Counted from the stretch's first letter, positions 17,168 to 26,303 are shown. The stretch is DNA of 64,000 bases from Buchananella sp. 14KM1171 (GCF_041380365.1 NZ_CP159981.1:2046001-2110000), one strand, 5' to 3'. Notes: a model not told the origin generated them from the letters alone. A program made the numbers and translations.

Positions 17168-17827
17168 CTACAGTTCCAGCACGGAGTCAGACAACCTAAT
17201 GACCTCTGGGTCGTGGGTCGCGATTACTACGGTTCGGCCCTCGTCAGCAGCGGATCGAAGGGCCTCTATGACGGTGAGCGCGTTCCCGGGGTCTAGGTTG
17301 CCTGTCGGCTCGTCAGCAAGAATGAAGTCCGGTTCGTTCACAAGTGCACGGCACACAGCCACGCGCTGGGCCTGGCCGCCGGAGGTCTGGCCGGGCTTGT
17401 GGTCCTTGCGTTCCCCAAGGCCGAACTTGTCCAAGAGAGTGCTCGCTCGCTGGCGAAGCCGGGCCGGATCCTGCCCCATATAGAAGCCCGGTTCCATCAC
17501 CGAGTCCAAAACGGTTTGAGAGGGATCCAGCTCCGAGTCTTGGAACACGAAACCCAGTTGTCTAGAACGTATTCTTGAACGGGCACTATCTGGCAGGTGG
17601 GAAACAGGTTTCGAGTTTATGAGAACTGCCCCGCTAGTCGGCGATAGCAGCAAACCTAGTATGTAGAGCAGCGTGGACTTTCCGCGCCCCGACGGTCCGG
17701 TTACGGCGGTCAGCTTTCCCGGCGCGAAGGAATGCGAAAGCCCTCCGTAGAGCTCCTCCCCGCCCTTGGTGTACCTGAAACGCAAGTCGCGCACGGCAAG
17801 CTGAGGGGAATCTGTGTTGAGTTCCAT
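17168..17827 (-). CDS. ABC transporter ATPase (MacB/LolD class)
   Basis: 219 residues from ATG 17827 (GGAGGAG just upstream; an in-frame extension to 17863 lacks a site). Walker A is GPSGRGKST (Arg where Ser is usual), Q-loop QDSELDP, signature TSGGQAQRVAV (Thr in place of Leu), Walker B FILADEPTGNLD, H-loop ATHDPE. All catalytic residues are present, so it should hydrolyse ATP. It presumably energises the FtsX permease encoded convergently, since no other permease is near. Convergent instead of operonic placement is uncommon and suggests local inversion or separate control. Confidence 0.9.
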   Translation of the reverse strand: MELNTDSPQLAVRDLRFRYTKGGEELYGGLSHSFAPGKLTAVTGPSGRGKSTLLYILGLLLSPTSGAVLINSKPVSHLPDSARSRIRSRQLGFVFQDSELDPSQTVLDSVMEPGFYMGQDPARLRQRASTLLDKFGLGERKDHKPGQTSGGQAQRVAVCRALVNEPDFILADEPTGNLDPGNALTVIEALRSAADEGRTVVIATHDPEVIRLSDSVLEL

Positions 17828-17881
17828 AACTCCTCCATTGCAGTGCCGAAACGAGTGTGCCAAGAGGGCTGCGCCCGCTGC

Positions 17882-19201
17882 TCAGTTCTCCTCTGGGTAG
17901 AACCAGGAGCCGCCCAGCGCGACGGCGTCGCACAGTTCCAGGATCTCCTTGCGGGCAAACAGGTGCGGCGTGGTGAAGACCAGGTGGGCCAGCGTGATCG
18001 GGTCGCCGGGTACCTCCAGCCAGTAGTCGGCCATGAGCAGCGGGGTGTTCCCGCCGCCCACCTCGGTGGCGCCCTGCACGGTGCGGGTGTGCCGCAGCAG
18101 GCGGTCGTCTGCGGTCTCCACCAGCACCAGGTCATCCTCCGGCCCGGCGTCGGCGCGCAGCTTCTGCTCCAGCAGCTCGAAGGCCGTGGCCTTGCCGGAG
18201 GAGCCCACAGAGTGCCAGTAGGTGACCACGTTCAGGGCGGCGGCAGCCTGGTTGGTGCGGGCCACCAGGAAGGCGAATTCGCGCCCGCCCTGCGCGGCGG
18301 CGTCCGAGGCGGTGCGCGCCAGCCAGGTGCGCATCTCGTGACGCAGCTGCGCACCGGCGTCAGAGAGCTGCACCGTCTGCTTCTTCACCAGCGCCTGAAT
18401 CTGCTCCTTGCGTCTGGCCTCGTTCGCGGTCAGGTCGATGGTGGCCCAGTGGGAGGGCAGGTCCAGCAGGTAGGCGGCGGCCGGGCGGGCAGGGCGGGTG
18501 GCAACGTCGTCCCAATCCTCGCCCTCGCCCGCAGCATCAGCCTCGTCCTCGCCAAGTGGGGGCTGCGTCATCACCAGTAGCTGCTGCAGCACAAAGACGT
18601 CGATCGCGTCGGCCTCCTCCTTGTCGGGAGCGGAGTCGATCACCAACTGGTGAAACGAATCCGCATCGGAGACCACGTAGTCCACCAGCACGGCGCCGTG
18701 GCGGATCACGAACAGCCCCTCGGTGCCGTGGCGGTCTGCGCAGTAAGCCTCGGCGCTGGAGTAGATGTGCAGGTCAGGCAAGCCAGTGCCGGGATCCGTG
18801 AAGGCAATAGGGCGGATCTCGCCCTGCTCATCCAGACCGACCGGCAGGATCGCCACGTCGTCAGCCAGGGCGTCCAGGATGTCCGCTAGGGAACCGGATG
18901 CCTCCGCGAGAGCCTGGGAGCCCAATTCCTTCAGCGGGGCCACCGGGAGCACCCGAACACCCTCGGGCACTTGCGGGGCGGCGGCCTCGCCCTGCAACGC
19001 GAGCGAAAAGACCAGGTCCGCGTCGAAGCCCGCCTCGGCGCGGCGAATCCCGCCCGCCTCCGGTGTCGTTGCCTCCGCATCCGTCACCGTCGCGTCGGCT
19101 GCCTCGGGCACCTGTTCGACGATCTTGCCGATGATCGGGCCCACGTTGGCGGGTATGGATTCGAGCAGAACGGGCACCCTGTCAGCATTTTCAACACGCA
19201 C
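17882..19201 (-). CDS. SseB-like hypothetical protein
   Basis: 439 residues, soluble, acidic, without signal peptide or membrane helix. The start is GTG 19201 with AGGA eight bases upstream. The N-terminal half has repeating pieces such as DVAILPVGLDEQGEIRPIAF, LPDLHIYSSAEAYCADRHGT and FVIRHGAVLVDYV, which resemble SseB-type domains found beside secretion and stress genes; the C-terminal half has a possible second copy (EFAFLVARTNQAAAALNVV). The family call is tentative. Its stop lies 54 bp from the ABC ATPase start on the same strand. Confidence 0.55.
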   Translation of the reverse strand: MRVENADRVPVLLESIPANVGPIIGKIVEQVPEAADATVTDAEATTPEAGGIRRAEAGFDADLVFSLALQGEAAAPQVPEGVRVLPVAPLKELGSQALAEASGSLADILDALADDVAILPVGLDEQGEIRPIAFTDPGTGLPDLHIYSSAEAYCADRHGTEGLFVIRHGAVLVDYVVSDADSFHQLVIDSAPDKEEADAIDVFVLQQLLVMTQPPLGEDEADAAGEGEDWDDVATRPARPAAAYLLDLPSHWATIDLTANEARRKEQIQALVKKQTVQLSDAGAQLRHEMRTWLARTASDAAAQGGREFAFLVARTNQAAAALNVVTYWHSVGSSGKATAFELLEQKLRADAGPEDDLVLVETADDRLLRHTRTVQGATEVGGGNTPLLMADYWLEVPGDPITLAHLVFTTPHLFARKEILELCDAVALGGSWFYPEEN

Positions 19202-19290
19202 GGGCCAATCCTATGCGGGCAGCTCAGCTAAATCGCGCGGCCGCACGCCTAAACCTCGGCAGGTCCGCCGGGCGCGAAGAACCACGCGGG

Positions 19291-19887
19291 TCACTGCCCG
19301 CCAGAGAAGTCGGTGGACCCGGTCATGCCGGCGTGCCAGCGGTAGAGCAGCTGGGCCACGTCCGCAGTCCCCGGAGCAACGGGCCTGCCCTGCATGTCCA
19401 CCTTCGGCAGCATCAGCACAAGCGCGATGGTGCCGGCGCGGGTGTCGATGAACACTGCCGACTCCGGCCGACGCAGGAACGAGACCGGCTCCAGGCGAAT
19501 CCCCACCACGTCGGCCTGCCGCAGCACGATCGGCGCGTCGGCGTCCTTCTTGCGCAGGTCGTGCAGCTCGAGCGCCTCCCGGGAGATCACCAGCGCGGCC
19601 TCGTTCTTCAGGATGCCGATCTTGTCTTGCGAGCCGTCCAGCGGGAGCGGCAGCATGGTGGCTGGGTGGACGATCACGCCCTTACGCCGGCGCAGCTTTT
19701 GCATGGGGGCTTGGCCCTTCCTGAATCCCCAGGCGAGGAAAGCCACGATGATCACCACGGCCACCGCCACCGCAGCTATCAGCGACCAGAAGTAGGTGGG
19801 CCCTTCATTCCAGGCCATCCAGACCCCGAGGGCCACGAACGCGACGAACGCCAGCGAGGCAACGCCCTCGCCGGGAGCCTGATTCAT
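19291..19887 (-). CDS. Two-TM membrane protein with PH-like tail, paralogue
   Basis: 198 residues from ATG 19887 (GAGG upstream); a much longer open frame exists but runs through non-coding-looking DNA. Two membrane helices (about 9-26 and 33-53), then a basic RRRKG linker and a beta-rich domain ending in an amphipathic helix. The same plan is seen in the 187-aa protein at 2203-2766 and short stretches can be aligned, so the two are likely paralogues. Unlike that protein it ends in a Gly/Ser-rich tail. The SseB-like gene starts 89 bp downstream on the same strand. Function unknown. Confidence 0.7.
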   Translation of the reverse strand: MNQAPGEGVASLAFVAFVALGVWMAWNEGPTYFWSLIAAVAVAVVIIVAFLAWGFRKGQAPMQKLRRRKGVIVHPATMLPLPLDGSQDKIGILKNEAALVISREALELHDLRKKDADAPIVLRQADVVGIRLEPVSFLRRPESAVFIDTRAGTIALVLMLPKVDMQGRPVAPGTADVAQLLYRWHAGMTGSTDFSGGQ

Positions 19888-20199
19888 AGTCGGTACCTCG
19901 CTGTTCTCTGCCGCTGTGCGGTCAGGTGGCGCGATCCGGCCGCGTCCCTCAAGTAGTACAGTCCGATTCGACCGGTGGAGGCAAGTCTGCCGTGCGCGGC
20001 CTGTGCAAGGCGGCCGCCCCGCCGTAAGGCGCGAGGGGATGGACGACGTTGCCGCCTTCCCGCCCGGCCAAGCAAGGCCGCTGCGCCGCAGGGCGAGGGA
20101 AACAAGGAGGCGCGAGAGGCGTCGTCGGCCCTTACCATTGAATGCAAAGTACCCAAGTGGGCGAAGCGAACAAAGGAGAACGGGGTAAGCCCCCAAACC
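19888..20199. other. Divergent intergenic region
   Basis: About 310 bases between divergently oriented genes. No convincing ORF. It includes one copy of the recurrent motif (ATGGACGACGTTGCCGCC at 20040-20057) and a reversed partial copy near 20126. AAAGGAG at about 20173 lies too far (20 bases) from the phoH ATG to be its usual site, so the phoH start is uncertain. Confidence 0.5.
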
Positions 20200-21498
20200 A
20201 TGCGTAAGGCGATGAACCCGGCCGCCGCCCTCGGCAGCGCCATCCCCGGCCCGGCACAGCTTGCCCCGGCGCCACAGGAGCGGGCGCAGACCAGCCGCAC
20301 CGTAACGATCCCGCCGGAGGTGGACCCGCTGCTGGTGCTCGGCACGCGCGACGAGGTGCTGCGCGCCCTGGCCGACGGCTTCAAACACCTGCAGGTCCAC
20401 TCGCGCGGCGCGGAAATCACCTTCACCGGCGCCGCCTCCCAGGTGGAGCTGGCCGCCAACCTGGCCGGTGAACTGATCGCGCTTGCCCGCGACGGCAAGA
20501 GCCTGACCCCGGACGCCGTGGCGCGCGCCGCCTCCATCCTCACCAGCCACGCAGAAGACCGCTCCTCCTCGGTGCTCGGCACGGACATTGTCTCCAACCG
20601 GGGCAAGACCATCCGCCCCAAGACGCTGGGGCAGAAGGCGTACGTGGACGCGATCGACGCCAACACGATCGTCTTTGGGGTGGGGCCGGCCGGCACCGGC
20701 AAGACCTACCTGGCGATGGCCAAGGCCGTCCACGCCCTACAAAACGGGATGGTGCGCCGAATCGTGCTCACCCGCCCCGCCGTGGAGGCCGGCGAAAACC
20801 TGGGCTACCTGCCCGGCTCGCTGACCGACAAGATCGACCCCTACCTGCGCCCGCTCTACGACGCGCTGCACGACATGATCGACCCGCAGCAGATCCCCAA
20901 GCTCATGGCGGCCGGCACCATCGAGGTGGCGCCCCTGGCCTACATGCGCGGCCGCACCCTCAACGACGCCTTCATCATCCTGGACGAGGCGCAAAACACC
21001 ACGCCCGCGCAGATGAAGATGTTCCTTACCCGCCTGGGCTTTGGCTCCCACGTGGTGGTCACGGGCGACGTCTCCCAGGTGGACCTGCCGCGCGGAGTGC
21101 GCAGCGGGCTGCAGGTGGTGCAAGAGATCCTGCCCGGCATCGACGACGTCGCCTTTTGCAACCTGACCTCCAACGACGTGGTGCGCCACCGCCTGGTGGG
21201 GGAGATCATCGACGCCTACGAGCGCTACGACGCCAGAGAGGCAGCCGCCGGTGGCCGCGACGAGCGGTGGCGCGAGGCGCAGCGGGCGCGCGTGGCCGGC
21301 GAACGGGCGCGCAGGCGGGAAGCCAGCGAGGCAAGCCGCCGCGAGGGCGAGCGCAGCGCGGGCGGCGCGGGCGTAGAGCGCGGCGAGCGCGGCCAGGGCA
21401 GCGAGCATGGCGGCGACGGCAGCGGGCACGGCGCGGGTGTAGAGCGCGGCGAGCGCAGCGCGGGCGGGCGACACGACAGCGAAACGGAGGCGCAGTGA
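20200..21498 (+). CDS. phoH: PhoH family ATPase
   Basis: 432 residues from ATG 20200. An N-terminal KH-like region is followed by the PhoH P-loop ATPase: [13 protein letters not shown] (Walker A), [18 protein letters not shown] (Walker B), [13 protein letters not shown]. PhoH proteins are cytoplasmic ATPases associated with RNA metabolism, and the phoH-ybeY pair is widely conserved. The last ~90 residues are an unusual Arg/Glu/Gly-rich tail with an internal repeat (AGVERGER occurs twice), absent from standard PhoH. The stop overlaps the ybeY start (GTGA). The start codon lacks a good ribosome binding site; a second ATG lies four codons on. Confidence 0.9.
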   Translation: MRKAMNPAAALGSAIPGPAQLAPAPQERAQTSRTVTIPPEVDPLLVLGTRDEVLRALADGFKHLQVHSRGAEITFTGAASQVELAANLAGELIALARDGKSLTPDAVARAASILTSHAEDRSSSVLGTDIVSNRGKTIRPKTLGQKAYVDAIDANTIVFGVGPAGTGKTYLAMAKAVHALQNGMVRRIVLTRPAVEAGENLGYLPGSLTDKIDPYLRPLYDALHDMIDPQQIPKLMAAGTIEVAPLAYMRGRTLNDAFIILDEAQNTTPAQMKMFLTRLGFGSHVVVTGDVSQVDLPRGVRSGLQVVQEILPGIDDVAFCNLTSNDVVRHRLVGEIIDAYERYDAREAAAGGRDERWREAQRARVAGERARRREASEASRREGERSAGGAGVERGERGQGSEHGGDGSGHGAGVERGERSAGGRHDSETEAQ

Positions 21499-21953
21499 GC
21501 ATCGAGGTAAACAACGAGACCACCTTCACCATCGACCCGGCCGAGTTCGCCGAGCTGGCCCGGTACGTGCTGGATTCCATGCACGTCTCCCCGCTGGCGG
21601 AGCTGTCCATCATGCTGGTGGATCCCGACGCGATGGCGGTGCTGCACGAGCGCTGGCTGGACCTGCCCGGTCCCACCGACGTGATGAGCTTCCCGATGGA
21701 CGAGCTGCGCCCGGGCAAGCCGGGCGCCCCCACGCCGCCCGGGATGCTGGGGGACATCGTGTTGTGCCCCGACGTGGCGCGCGAACAGGCCGCCGCCGCC
21801 GGGCACTCCACCATCGAGGAGCTGCTGCTGCTCACCACCCACGGCATCCTGCACCTGCTGGGCTTTGACCACGCCGAGCCGGAGGAGGAGAAGGTCATGT
21901 TCGACCTGCAGCGCAAGCTGCTGTTCACCTTCCTAGCCCAGCGGGCCCGATGA
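21495..21953 (+). CDS. ybeY: Endoribonuclease YbeY
   Basis: 152 residues, normal for the family. The zinc-binding signature [14 protein letters not shown] (family form HGxLHLxGYDH) is near residues 116-126, and PTDVMSFPM matches the conserved TDVLSFP motif. YbeY is a single-strand endoribonuclease needed for 16S rRNA 3'-end maturation and ribosome quality control. The GTG start overlaps the phoH stop, so the two are translationally coupled, and the DUF21/CBS and era genes follow in the standard actinobacterial order. Confidence 0.95.
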   Translation: MSIEVNNETTFTIDPAEFAELARYVLDSMHVSPLAELSIMLVDPDAMAVLHERWLDLPGPTDVMSFPMDELRPGKPGAPTPPGMLGDIVLCPDVAREQAAAAGHSTIEELLLLTTHGILHLLGFDHAEPEEEKVMFDLQRKLLFTFLAQRAR

Positions 21954-21984
21954 GCGGCAAATGCGCCAAGCAGGAGGGGTGCTG

Positions 21985-23268
21985 ATGTACCCCACCCTGC
22001 TGTTCGTGGTGGCCGGGGTGCTGTATGCGCTCTCCGCCCTCTACTCCGCGATCCGCCCCGCCCTGGAGCGCCTCTCCCGCGTCCAGGTGGAAGAGGCCCA
22101 AAGCGCGGGCCTGCGCGGCGCGCACCGCCTGGAGGGATTCGTGGAGCGGCGCGCCCAAGCGCAGTCCGGCGCCGCAGCCACCCAGTACCTGTGCGAGACC
22201 GTGGCGACCGTGGCCCTAACCCTGGGGCTGGCGGCGTTCCTGAGGACCTGGTGGCTCACCGCGCTGGTGAGCCTGGCGGTGATCCTGGTGATCGTGGCGC
22301 TCGTGGCAGGGGTGGGCCCCTCCCGGTGGGGCAAGAACTCCCCAGTGAACGTGGCGCGAAAGCTGGGCCCGCTGATAGCGGGTCCGGCCGCCGTGGCAGG
22401 GTGGCTCTCCAGCGCCACGCAAGGGCTGGAGCACATCAACCCGCCCACCACCACGGAGGCGGAGGCCCGCGAGGAGATGGCCGACGACCTGCGAGACCTG
22501 GTGGACCGCGTGGGCGAGACCGAGGGCTTCGAGGACGAGGACCGCGAGATGCTACGCAGCGTCTTCGAGCTGGGCCAGACCCTGGCCCACGAGATCATGG
22601 TGCCGCGCCCGGACCTGGTGACCATCCCGCAGGACGCGCCCCTGCGCAAGGCCATGAACCTGTTCGTGCGCTCCGGGTTCTCCCGCGTGCCCGTGCTGGA
22701 CGAGGGTGACGACATCGTTGGCATCCTCTACTTCAAGGACGTGGTGCAGCACCTGCACTACCACGCCGGCGCGCAGGAGGAGAGCGTGGAGGAGCTGGCG
22801 CGCGAGCCGCTCTTTGTGCCCGAGTTCGTGCGGGCAGACGACCTGCTGCGCCAGATGCAGGCCGCCTCCAACCACATCGCGGTACTGGTGGACGAGTACG
22901 GCGGCGTGGCCGGCCTGGTCACCATCGAGGACCTGCTGGAGGAGCTGGTCGGAGAGATGACCGACGAGCACGACCGCGCCGAGCCCGAGGTGGAGGAGCT
23001 GGGCGAGGGCCGCTGGCGCGTGCCCGCCCGCCTGCCCATCGCAGAACTGGGCGAGCTGTTCGGCCTGGACATCGACGACGACGACGTGGAGACGGCCGGT
23101 GGCCTGCTCACCAAGGCGCTGGGACGGATTGCCCTCCCGGGCGCTAGCGCCGATATTCTTGGTATTCACTTGGAGGCCGAGCGCATTGGCGGGCGGCGCC
23201 ACCAACTGCTCTCCCTGCTGGCGAGCAAAGCGGAGGAGGAAGAGGATGCAGTTCCCGAGCGACGCTGA
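21985..23268 (+). CDS. DUF21/CBS-pair/CorC_HlyC membrane protein
   Basis: 427 residues from ATG 21985, preceded by AGGAGGGG; an upstream in-frame ATG at 21961 has no such site. The N-terminal DUF21 (CNNM-like) membrane domain has about three to four helices. It is followed by [28 protein letters not shown], the usual linker, then two CBS domains (~210-330, including FSRVPVL and [21 protein letters not shown]) and a C-terminal CorC_HlyC domain. Family members are linked to magnesium/cobalt export, although often annotated hemolysin. The 3' end overlaps era by 23 bases. Confidence 0.9.
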   Translation: MYPTLLFVVAGVLYALSALYSAIRPALERLSRVQVEEAQSAGLRGAHRLEGFVERRAQAQSGAAATQYLCETVATVALTLGLAAFLRTWWLTALVSLAVILVIVALVAGVGPSRWGKNSPVNVARKLGPLIAGPAAVAGWLSSATQGLEHINPPTTTEAEAREEMADDLRDLVDRVGETEGFEDEDREMLRSVFELGQTLAHEIMVPRPDLVTIPQDAPLRKAMNLFVRSGFSRVPVLDEGDDIVGILYFKDVVQHLHYHAGAQEESVEELAREPLFVPEFVRADDLLRQMQAASNHIAVLVDEYGGVAGLVTIEDLLEELVGEMTDEHDRAEPEVEELGEGRWRVPARLPIAELGELFGLDIDDDDVETAGGLLTKALGRIALPGASADILGIHLEAERIGGRRHQLLSLLASKAEEEEDAVPERR

Positions 23269-24250
23269 CCTGATGAACGGGCCCAACGCCTTCGAGGGCG
23301 AGGGCATGGCCGACTTCGAGCACGCCCGGGCACGCCTGGAGGCCCTACCGGACGACTACCGCTCCGGTTTCGTGTCCCTGGTGGGGCGCCCCAACGCGGG
23401 CAAGTCCACGCTCACTAACGCGCTGGTGGGGGAGAAGGTGGCCATCACCTCCATGCGCCCCCAGACCACCCGCCACACGATCCGCGGGATCGTGCACCGC
23501 GACGACGCCCAGCTGGTGCTGGTGGACACCCCCGGCCTGCACCGTCCCCGCAACCTGCTCGGCAAGCGCCTGAACTCGCTGGTGCGGGAGACCATGGCGG
23601 AGGTGGACGTGGTGGTCATGTGTATCCCCGCTAACGAGAAGATCGGCCCGGGCGACCGGTTCATTGCCGGCGAGGTGGAGCAGCTGCGCGCCAAGAAGGT
23701 GGCGGTGGTGACCAAGAGCGAGCTGGTCAACCGCGAGGCGCTGGTGGCCCAGCTTTTGGCCGTGCAGGAGCTGGGAATCTTTGACGAGATCATCCCGGTC
23801 TCCGCAGTGGCCGGGCGCCAAGTGGACGACCTGGCGGACCTGCTGGCCCGCCTGGTGCCGCTGGGCCCGCCGCTCTACCCCGAGGGGGAGATCACCGACG
23901 AGCGGGACGAGAAGCGCATCGCGGAGCTGGTGCGCGAGGCCGCCCTGGAGGGGGTGCGCGACGAGCTACCCCACTCCCTGGCAGTGACCGTCGAAGAGAT
24001 GATCGAGCGAGAGCCGCGGGCGGACGGCAGCCCAGGCGCCCTGGCGATCCACTGCTCGGTGCACGTGGAGCGCGACTCCCAGAAGGCGATCGTGATCGGC
24101 AAGGGCGGTTCCCGCTTGCGCGAGGTCGGTGCGGCCGCGCGCGCCGAAATCGAGGCGCTGCTGGGGCGGCGGGTGTTCCTAGACCTGCACGTGCGCACCG
24201 CCAAGGACTGGCAGCGCGACCCCAAGCAGTTGGGACGCCTGGGCTTCTAA
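23246..24250 (+). CDS. era: GTPase Era
   Basis: 334 residues from ATG 23246, with GGAGGAAGAGG just upstream inside the preceding gene. G1 is GRPNAGKS (47-54), the G2 region has TTRHTIRG, G3 is DTPG, and G4 reads TKSE where TKxD is usual. A C-terminal KH domain (VIGKGGSRLREVG, then FLDLHVRTAKDWQRD) binds the 3' end of 16S rRNA. Era assists 30S assembly. Glu in place of Asp in G4 is seen in some actinobacterial Era proteins and would still recognise guanine. The N-terminal extension of ~35 residues is longer than in E. coli. Confidence 0.95.
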   Translation: MQFPSDADLMNGPNAFEGEGMADFEHARARLEALPDDYRSGFVSLVGRPNAGKSTLTNALVGEKVAITSMRPQTTRHTIRGIVHRDDAQLVLVDTPGLHRPRNLLGKRLNSLVRETMAEVDVVVMCIPANEKIGPGDRFIAGEVEQLRAKKVAVVTKSELVNREALVAQLLAVQELGIFDEIIPVSAVAGRQVDDLADLLARLVPLGPPLYPEGEITDERDEKRIAELVREAALEGVRDELPHSLAVTVEEMIEREPRADGSPGALAIHCSVHVERDSQKAIVIGKGGSRLREVGAAARAEIEALLGRRVFLDLHVRTAKDWQRDPKQLGRLGF

Positions 24251-24299
24251 CGCCCCTGTCCGAACTGCGGAAGGCCCGGACGCCCCAGGGGGCGGGTTG

Positions 24300-24398
24300 T
24301 ACACTGCGAAACGTGATCGTCTTCGGCCTGCTGCTTAGCTGCCGCGCCGGGGCCTAAAGTTCGGGCTCCTCGGCGCGGGCTACTTAGTGCACCCGAAC
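24300..24398 (+). promoter_or_regulatory. leuA leader: attenuator with competing helices
   Basis: TACACT (24300-24305) is a likely -10 box seven bases before the leader-peptide GTG. Two helices can form: CCGCGCCG (24342-24349) with CGGCGCGG (24371-24378), and GTTCGGG (24359-24365) with CCCGAAC (24392-24398). They interleave, so they compete or make a pseudoknot. The first strand overlaps the end of the leader ORF, so ribosome position on the leucine codons could choose the outcome. There is no T run, so the switch may act on Rho-dependent termination or translation. Leader-peptide control of leuA has been proposed for Actinobacteria. Confidence 0.75.
24313..24357 (+). CDS. leuA leader peptide
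   Basis: A 14-codon ORF starting with GTG and reading VIVFGLLLSCRAGA, with three consecutive Leu codons (CTG CTG CTT) at 24328-24336. Its position 69 bases before leuA, the Leu run and the overlapping helices identify it as a leucine-sensing leader peptide. It has no ribosome binding site and is probably translated from a leaderless mRNA end. Confidence 0.75.
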   Translation: MIVFGLLLSCRAGA

Positions 24399-24425
24399 CC
24401 GACTTAACCGCCGAAGGATTTTGCG

Positions 24426-26180
24426 ATGAAGACGTCAGCCCGCCCCGCCCCCCAACAGCCCTCCGCGATGCCGTACGTGAAGTACCGGCCCTTCCTGGAC
24501 GTCAACCCGGTGGAGCTGCCGGATCGTCAGTGGCCGCAGCGTCGCATCACGGCGGCGCCGCGCTGGCTGTCCACCGACCTGCGCGACGGCAACCAGTCGC
24601 TGATGGAGCCGATGGATCCCAAGCGCAAGCGCGAGCTGTTCGAGCTGCTGGTCAAGCTGGGCTTTAAGGAGATCGAGATCGGTTTCCCCGCCGCCTCGCA
24701 GACCGACTTCGACTTTGTGCGCTCGCTGGTGATGGACGACGCGGTGCCGCAGGACGTCACCGTCTCCGTCCTCACCCAGTCCCGCACCGACCTGATCCAC
24801 CGCACGATCGACGCACTGGAGGGCCTGCCGCGCGCCACCGTGCATCTCTACAACGCCACCGCCCCGCTGTTCCGCGACGTGGTTTTCCGCATGAGCAAGC
24901 CGCAGATCGTGGACCTGGCCATGGCCGGCACCCGCGAGATCATGGCGCAGGCGGAGAAGGTGCTGGGTGACGAGACCGTGTTCGGGCTGGAGTACTCCCC
25001 GGAAATCTTCGTGGACACCGAGCGCGAGTTCGCCCTGGAGGTGTGCGAGAACGTCATCAGCGTGTGGGAGCCCGGGCCGGAGCGGGAAATCATCCTGAAC
25101 CTGCCCTCCACCGTGGAGCGCGCCACTCCCAACGTGTACGCCGACCAGATCGAGTGGTTCTCCCGCAACGTCTCCCACCGCGAGAACGTGTGCATCTCCG
25201 TCCACCCGCACAACGACCGTGGCACCGCCGTGGCCTCCGCAGAGCTGGCCATGCTGGCGGGCGCCGACCGCGTGGAGGGCTGCCTGTTTGGGCAGGGCGA
25301 GCGCACCGGCAACGTGGACCTGGTGACGCTGGCGCTCAACCTGTTCTCCCAGGGCATCGACCCACAGCTGGACCTGCGGGACATCGACACGGTGCGCCGC
25401 ACGGCCGCGCACTGCACCCGCATGGACGTCTCCGAGCGTCACCCCTACGTGGGAGACCTGGTCTACACCTCCTTCTCCGGCTCCCACCAGGACGCCATCA
25501 AGAAGGGCTTCTTTGCCCGCCAGGAGAAGGTCAAGGCCGCCGGCGGTGACGAGAACGCGGTGCCGTGGGAGCTGCCCTACCTGCCGATCGACCCGCACGA
25601 CGTGGGCCGCTCCTACGCTGCGGTGGTGCGCGTCAACTCCCAGTCCGGCAAGGGCGGCATCGCCTACCTGATGTCCACCGAGCACCACATGGAGCTGCCG
25701 CGCCGCCTGCAGATCGAGTTCTCCCGCCTGGTGCAGCGCCACACCGACTCCACCGGTGGGGAGATCGACGCCGCCACCCTGTGGCGCCTGTTTGTGGACG
25801 AGTACCTGCCCTACGACTACGCCAGCGACCTCACCCCGTGGGGCCGCTTCCGCCTGGGCGCCATCAACTCCTCCTCGCTGGACCACGACCACACCAAGGT
25901 GTCCACCGAGATCACCTTCGACGGAGAGGCAAAGGTGCTGGAGGGAGAGGGCAACGGCCCGCTGGGCGCGTTCGTCACCTCGCTGGAGTCCCTGGGGCTG
26001 GAAATCAAGGTGCGCGACTTCGCCCAGCACGCCCTCGGCTCCGGCCGCGAGGCCCAGGCAGCGGCCTACATCGAGGCGGAGGTCAACGGCCAAGTCCTGT
26101 GGGGGGTGGGGATCGACACCTCCATCGTCGCCGCCTCCTTCCAGGCGATGATCTCTGCCGCCAACCGCGCCCTGCGCTAG
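24426..26180 (+). CDS. leuA: 2-isopropylmalate synthase
   Basis: 584 residues, the usual size of the actinobacterial long form. It condenses acetyl-CoA with 2-oxoisovalerate in the first committed step of leucine synthesis. LSTDLRDGNQSL is the metal/substrate motif of the HMGL-like barrel, SVHPHNDRGTAVAS holds the metal-binding His pair, and GCLFGQGERTGNVDL is the family's GxGERxGN motif. The C-terminal ~150 residues form the LeuA dimerisation domain for leucine feedback. AAGGA lies upstream of the ATG. leuA is not normally part of the era-recO block, so it is an insertion here, with its own attenuator. Confidence 0.97.
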   Translation: MKTSARPAPQQPSAMPYVKYRPFLDVNPVELPDRQWPQRRITAAPRWLSTDLRDGNQSLMEPMDPKRKRELFELLVKLGFKEIEIGFPAASQTDFDFVRSLVMDDAVPQDVTVSVLTQSRTDLIHRTIDALEGLPRATVHLYNATAPLFRDVVFRMSKPQIVDLAMAGTREIMAQAEKVLGDETVFGLEYSPEIFVDTEREFALEVCENVISVWEPGPEREIILNLPSTVERATPNVYADQIEWFSRNVSHRENVCISVHPHNDRGTAVASAELAMLAGADRVEGCLFGQGERTGNVDLVTLALNLFSQGIDPQLDLRDIDTVRRTAAHCTRMDVSERHPYVGDLVYTSFSGSHQDAIKKGFFARQEKVKAAGGDENAVPWELPYLPIDPHDVGRSYAAVVRVNSQSGKGGIAYLMSTEHHMELPRRLQIEFSRLVQRHTDSTGGEIDAATLWRLFVDEYLPYDYASDLTPWGRFRLGAINSSSLDHDHTKVSTEITFDGEAKVLEGEGNGPLGAFVTSLESLGLEIKVRDFAQHALGSGREAQAAAYIEAEVNGQVLWGVGIDTSIVAASFQAMISAANRALR

Positions 26181-26197
26181 CGGCCAATCTGGGTGGA

Positions 26198-26243
26198 CGA
26201 CGCTCCGCCGGCCTGCATTAGAAGTAACGCCGGTGGAGCGTCG
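26198..26243 (+). terminator. Hairpin downstream of leuA
   Basis: CGACGCTCCGCCGGC (26198-26212) pairs with GCCGGTGGAGCGTCG (26229-26243) over 15 positions with one G-T pair and a 16-base loop. It lacks a T run but sits just after the leuA stop and before the recO promoter, where a terminator is expected. The 5' arm is a copy of the recurrent intergenic motif (GTGGACGACGCTCCGCC). Confidence 0.6.
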
Positions 26244-26288
26244 GCCATTACAGGGCCGGGGCTAACGCGCCCAAGCCGGTGGGGGTGC

Positions 26289-26303
26289 GACAATTGGCGC
26301 GTG
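26289..26303 (+). promoter_or_regulatory. -10 box for a leaderless recO transcript
   Basis: GACAAT at 26289-26294 stands six bases before the GTG start of recO, and there is no Shine-Dalgarno sequence. In Actinobacteria this spacing marks transcripts that begin at the start codon. Confidence 0.55.

Noticed and set aside
24435-26093. 552-codon frame antisense to leuA
   Set aside because: Shadow of a well-identified gene; His/Val/Gly-rich, no motif.
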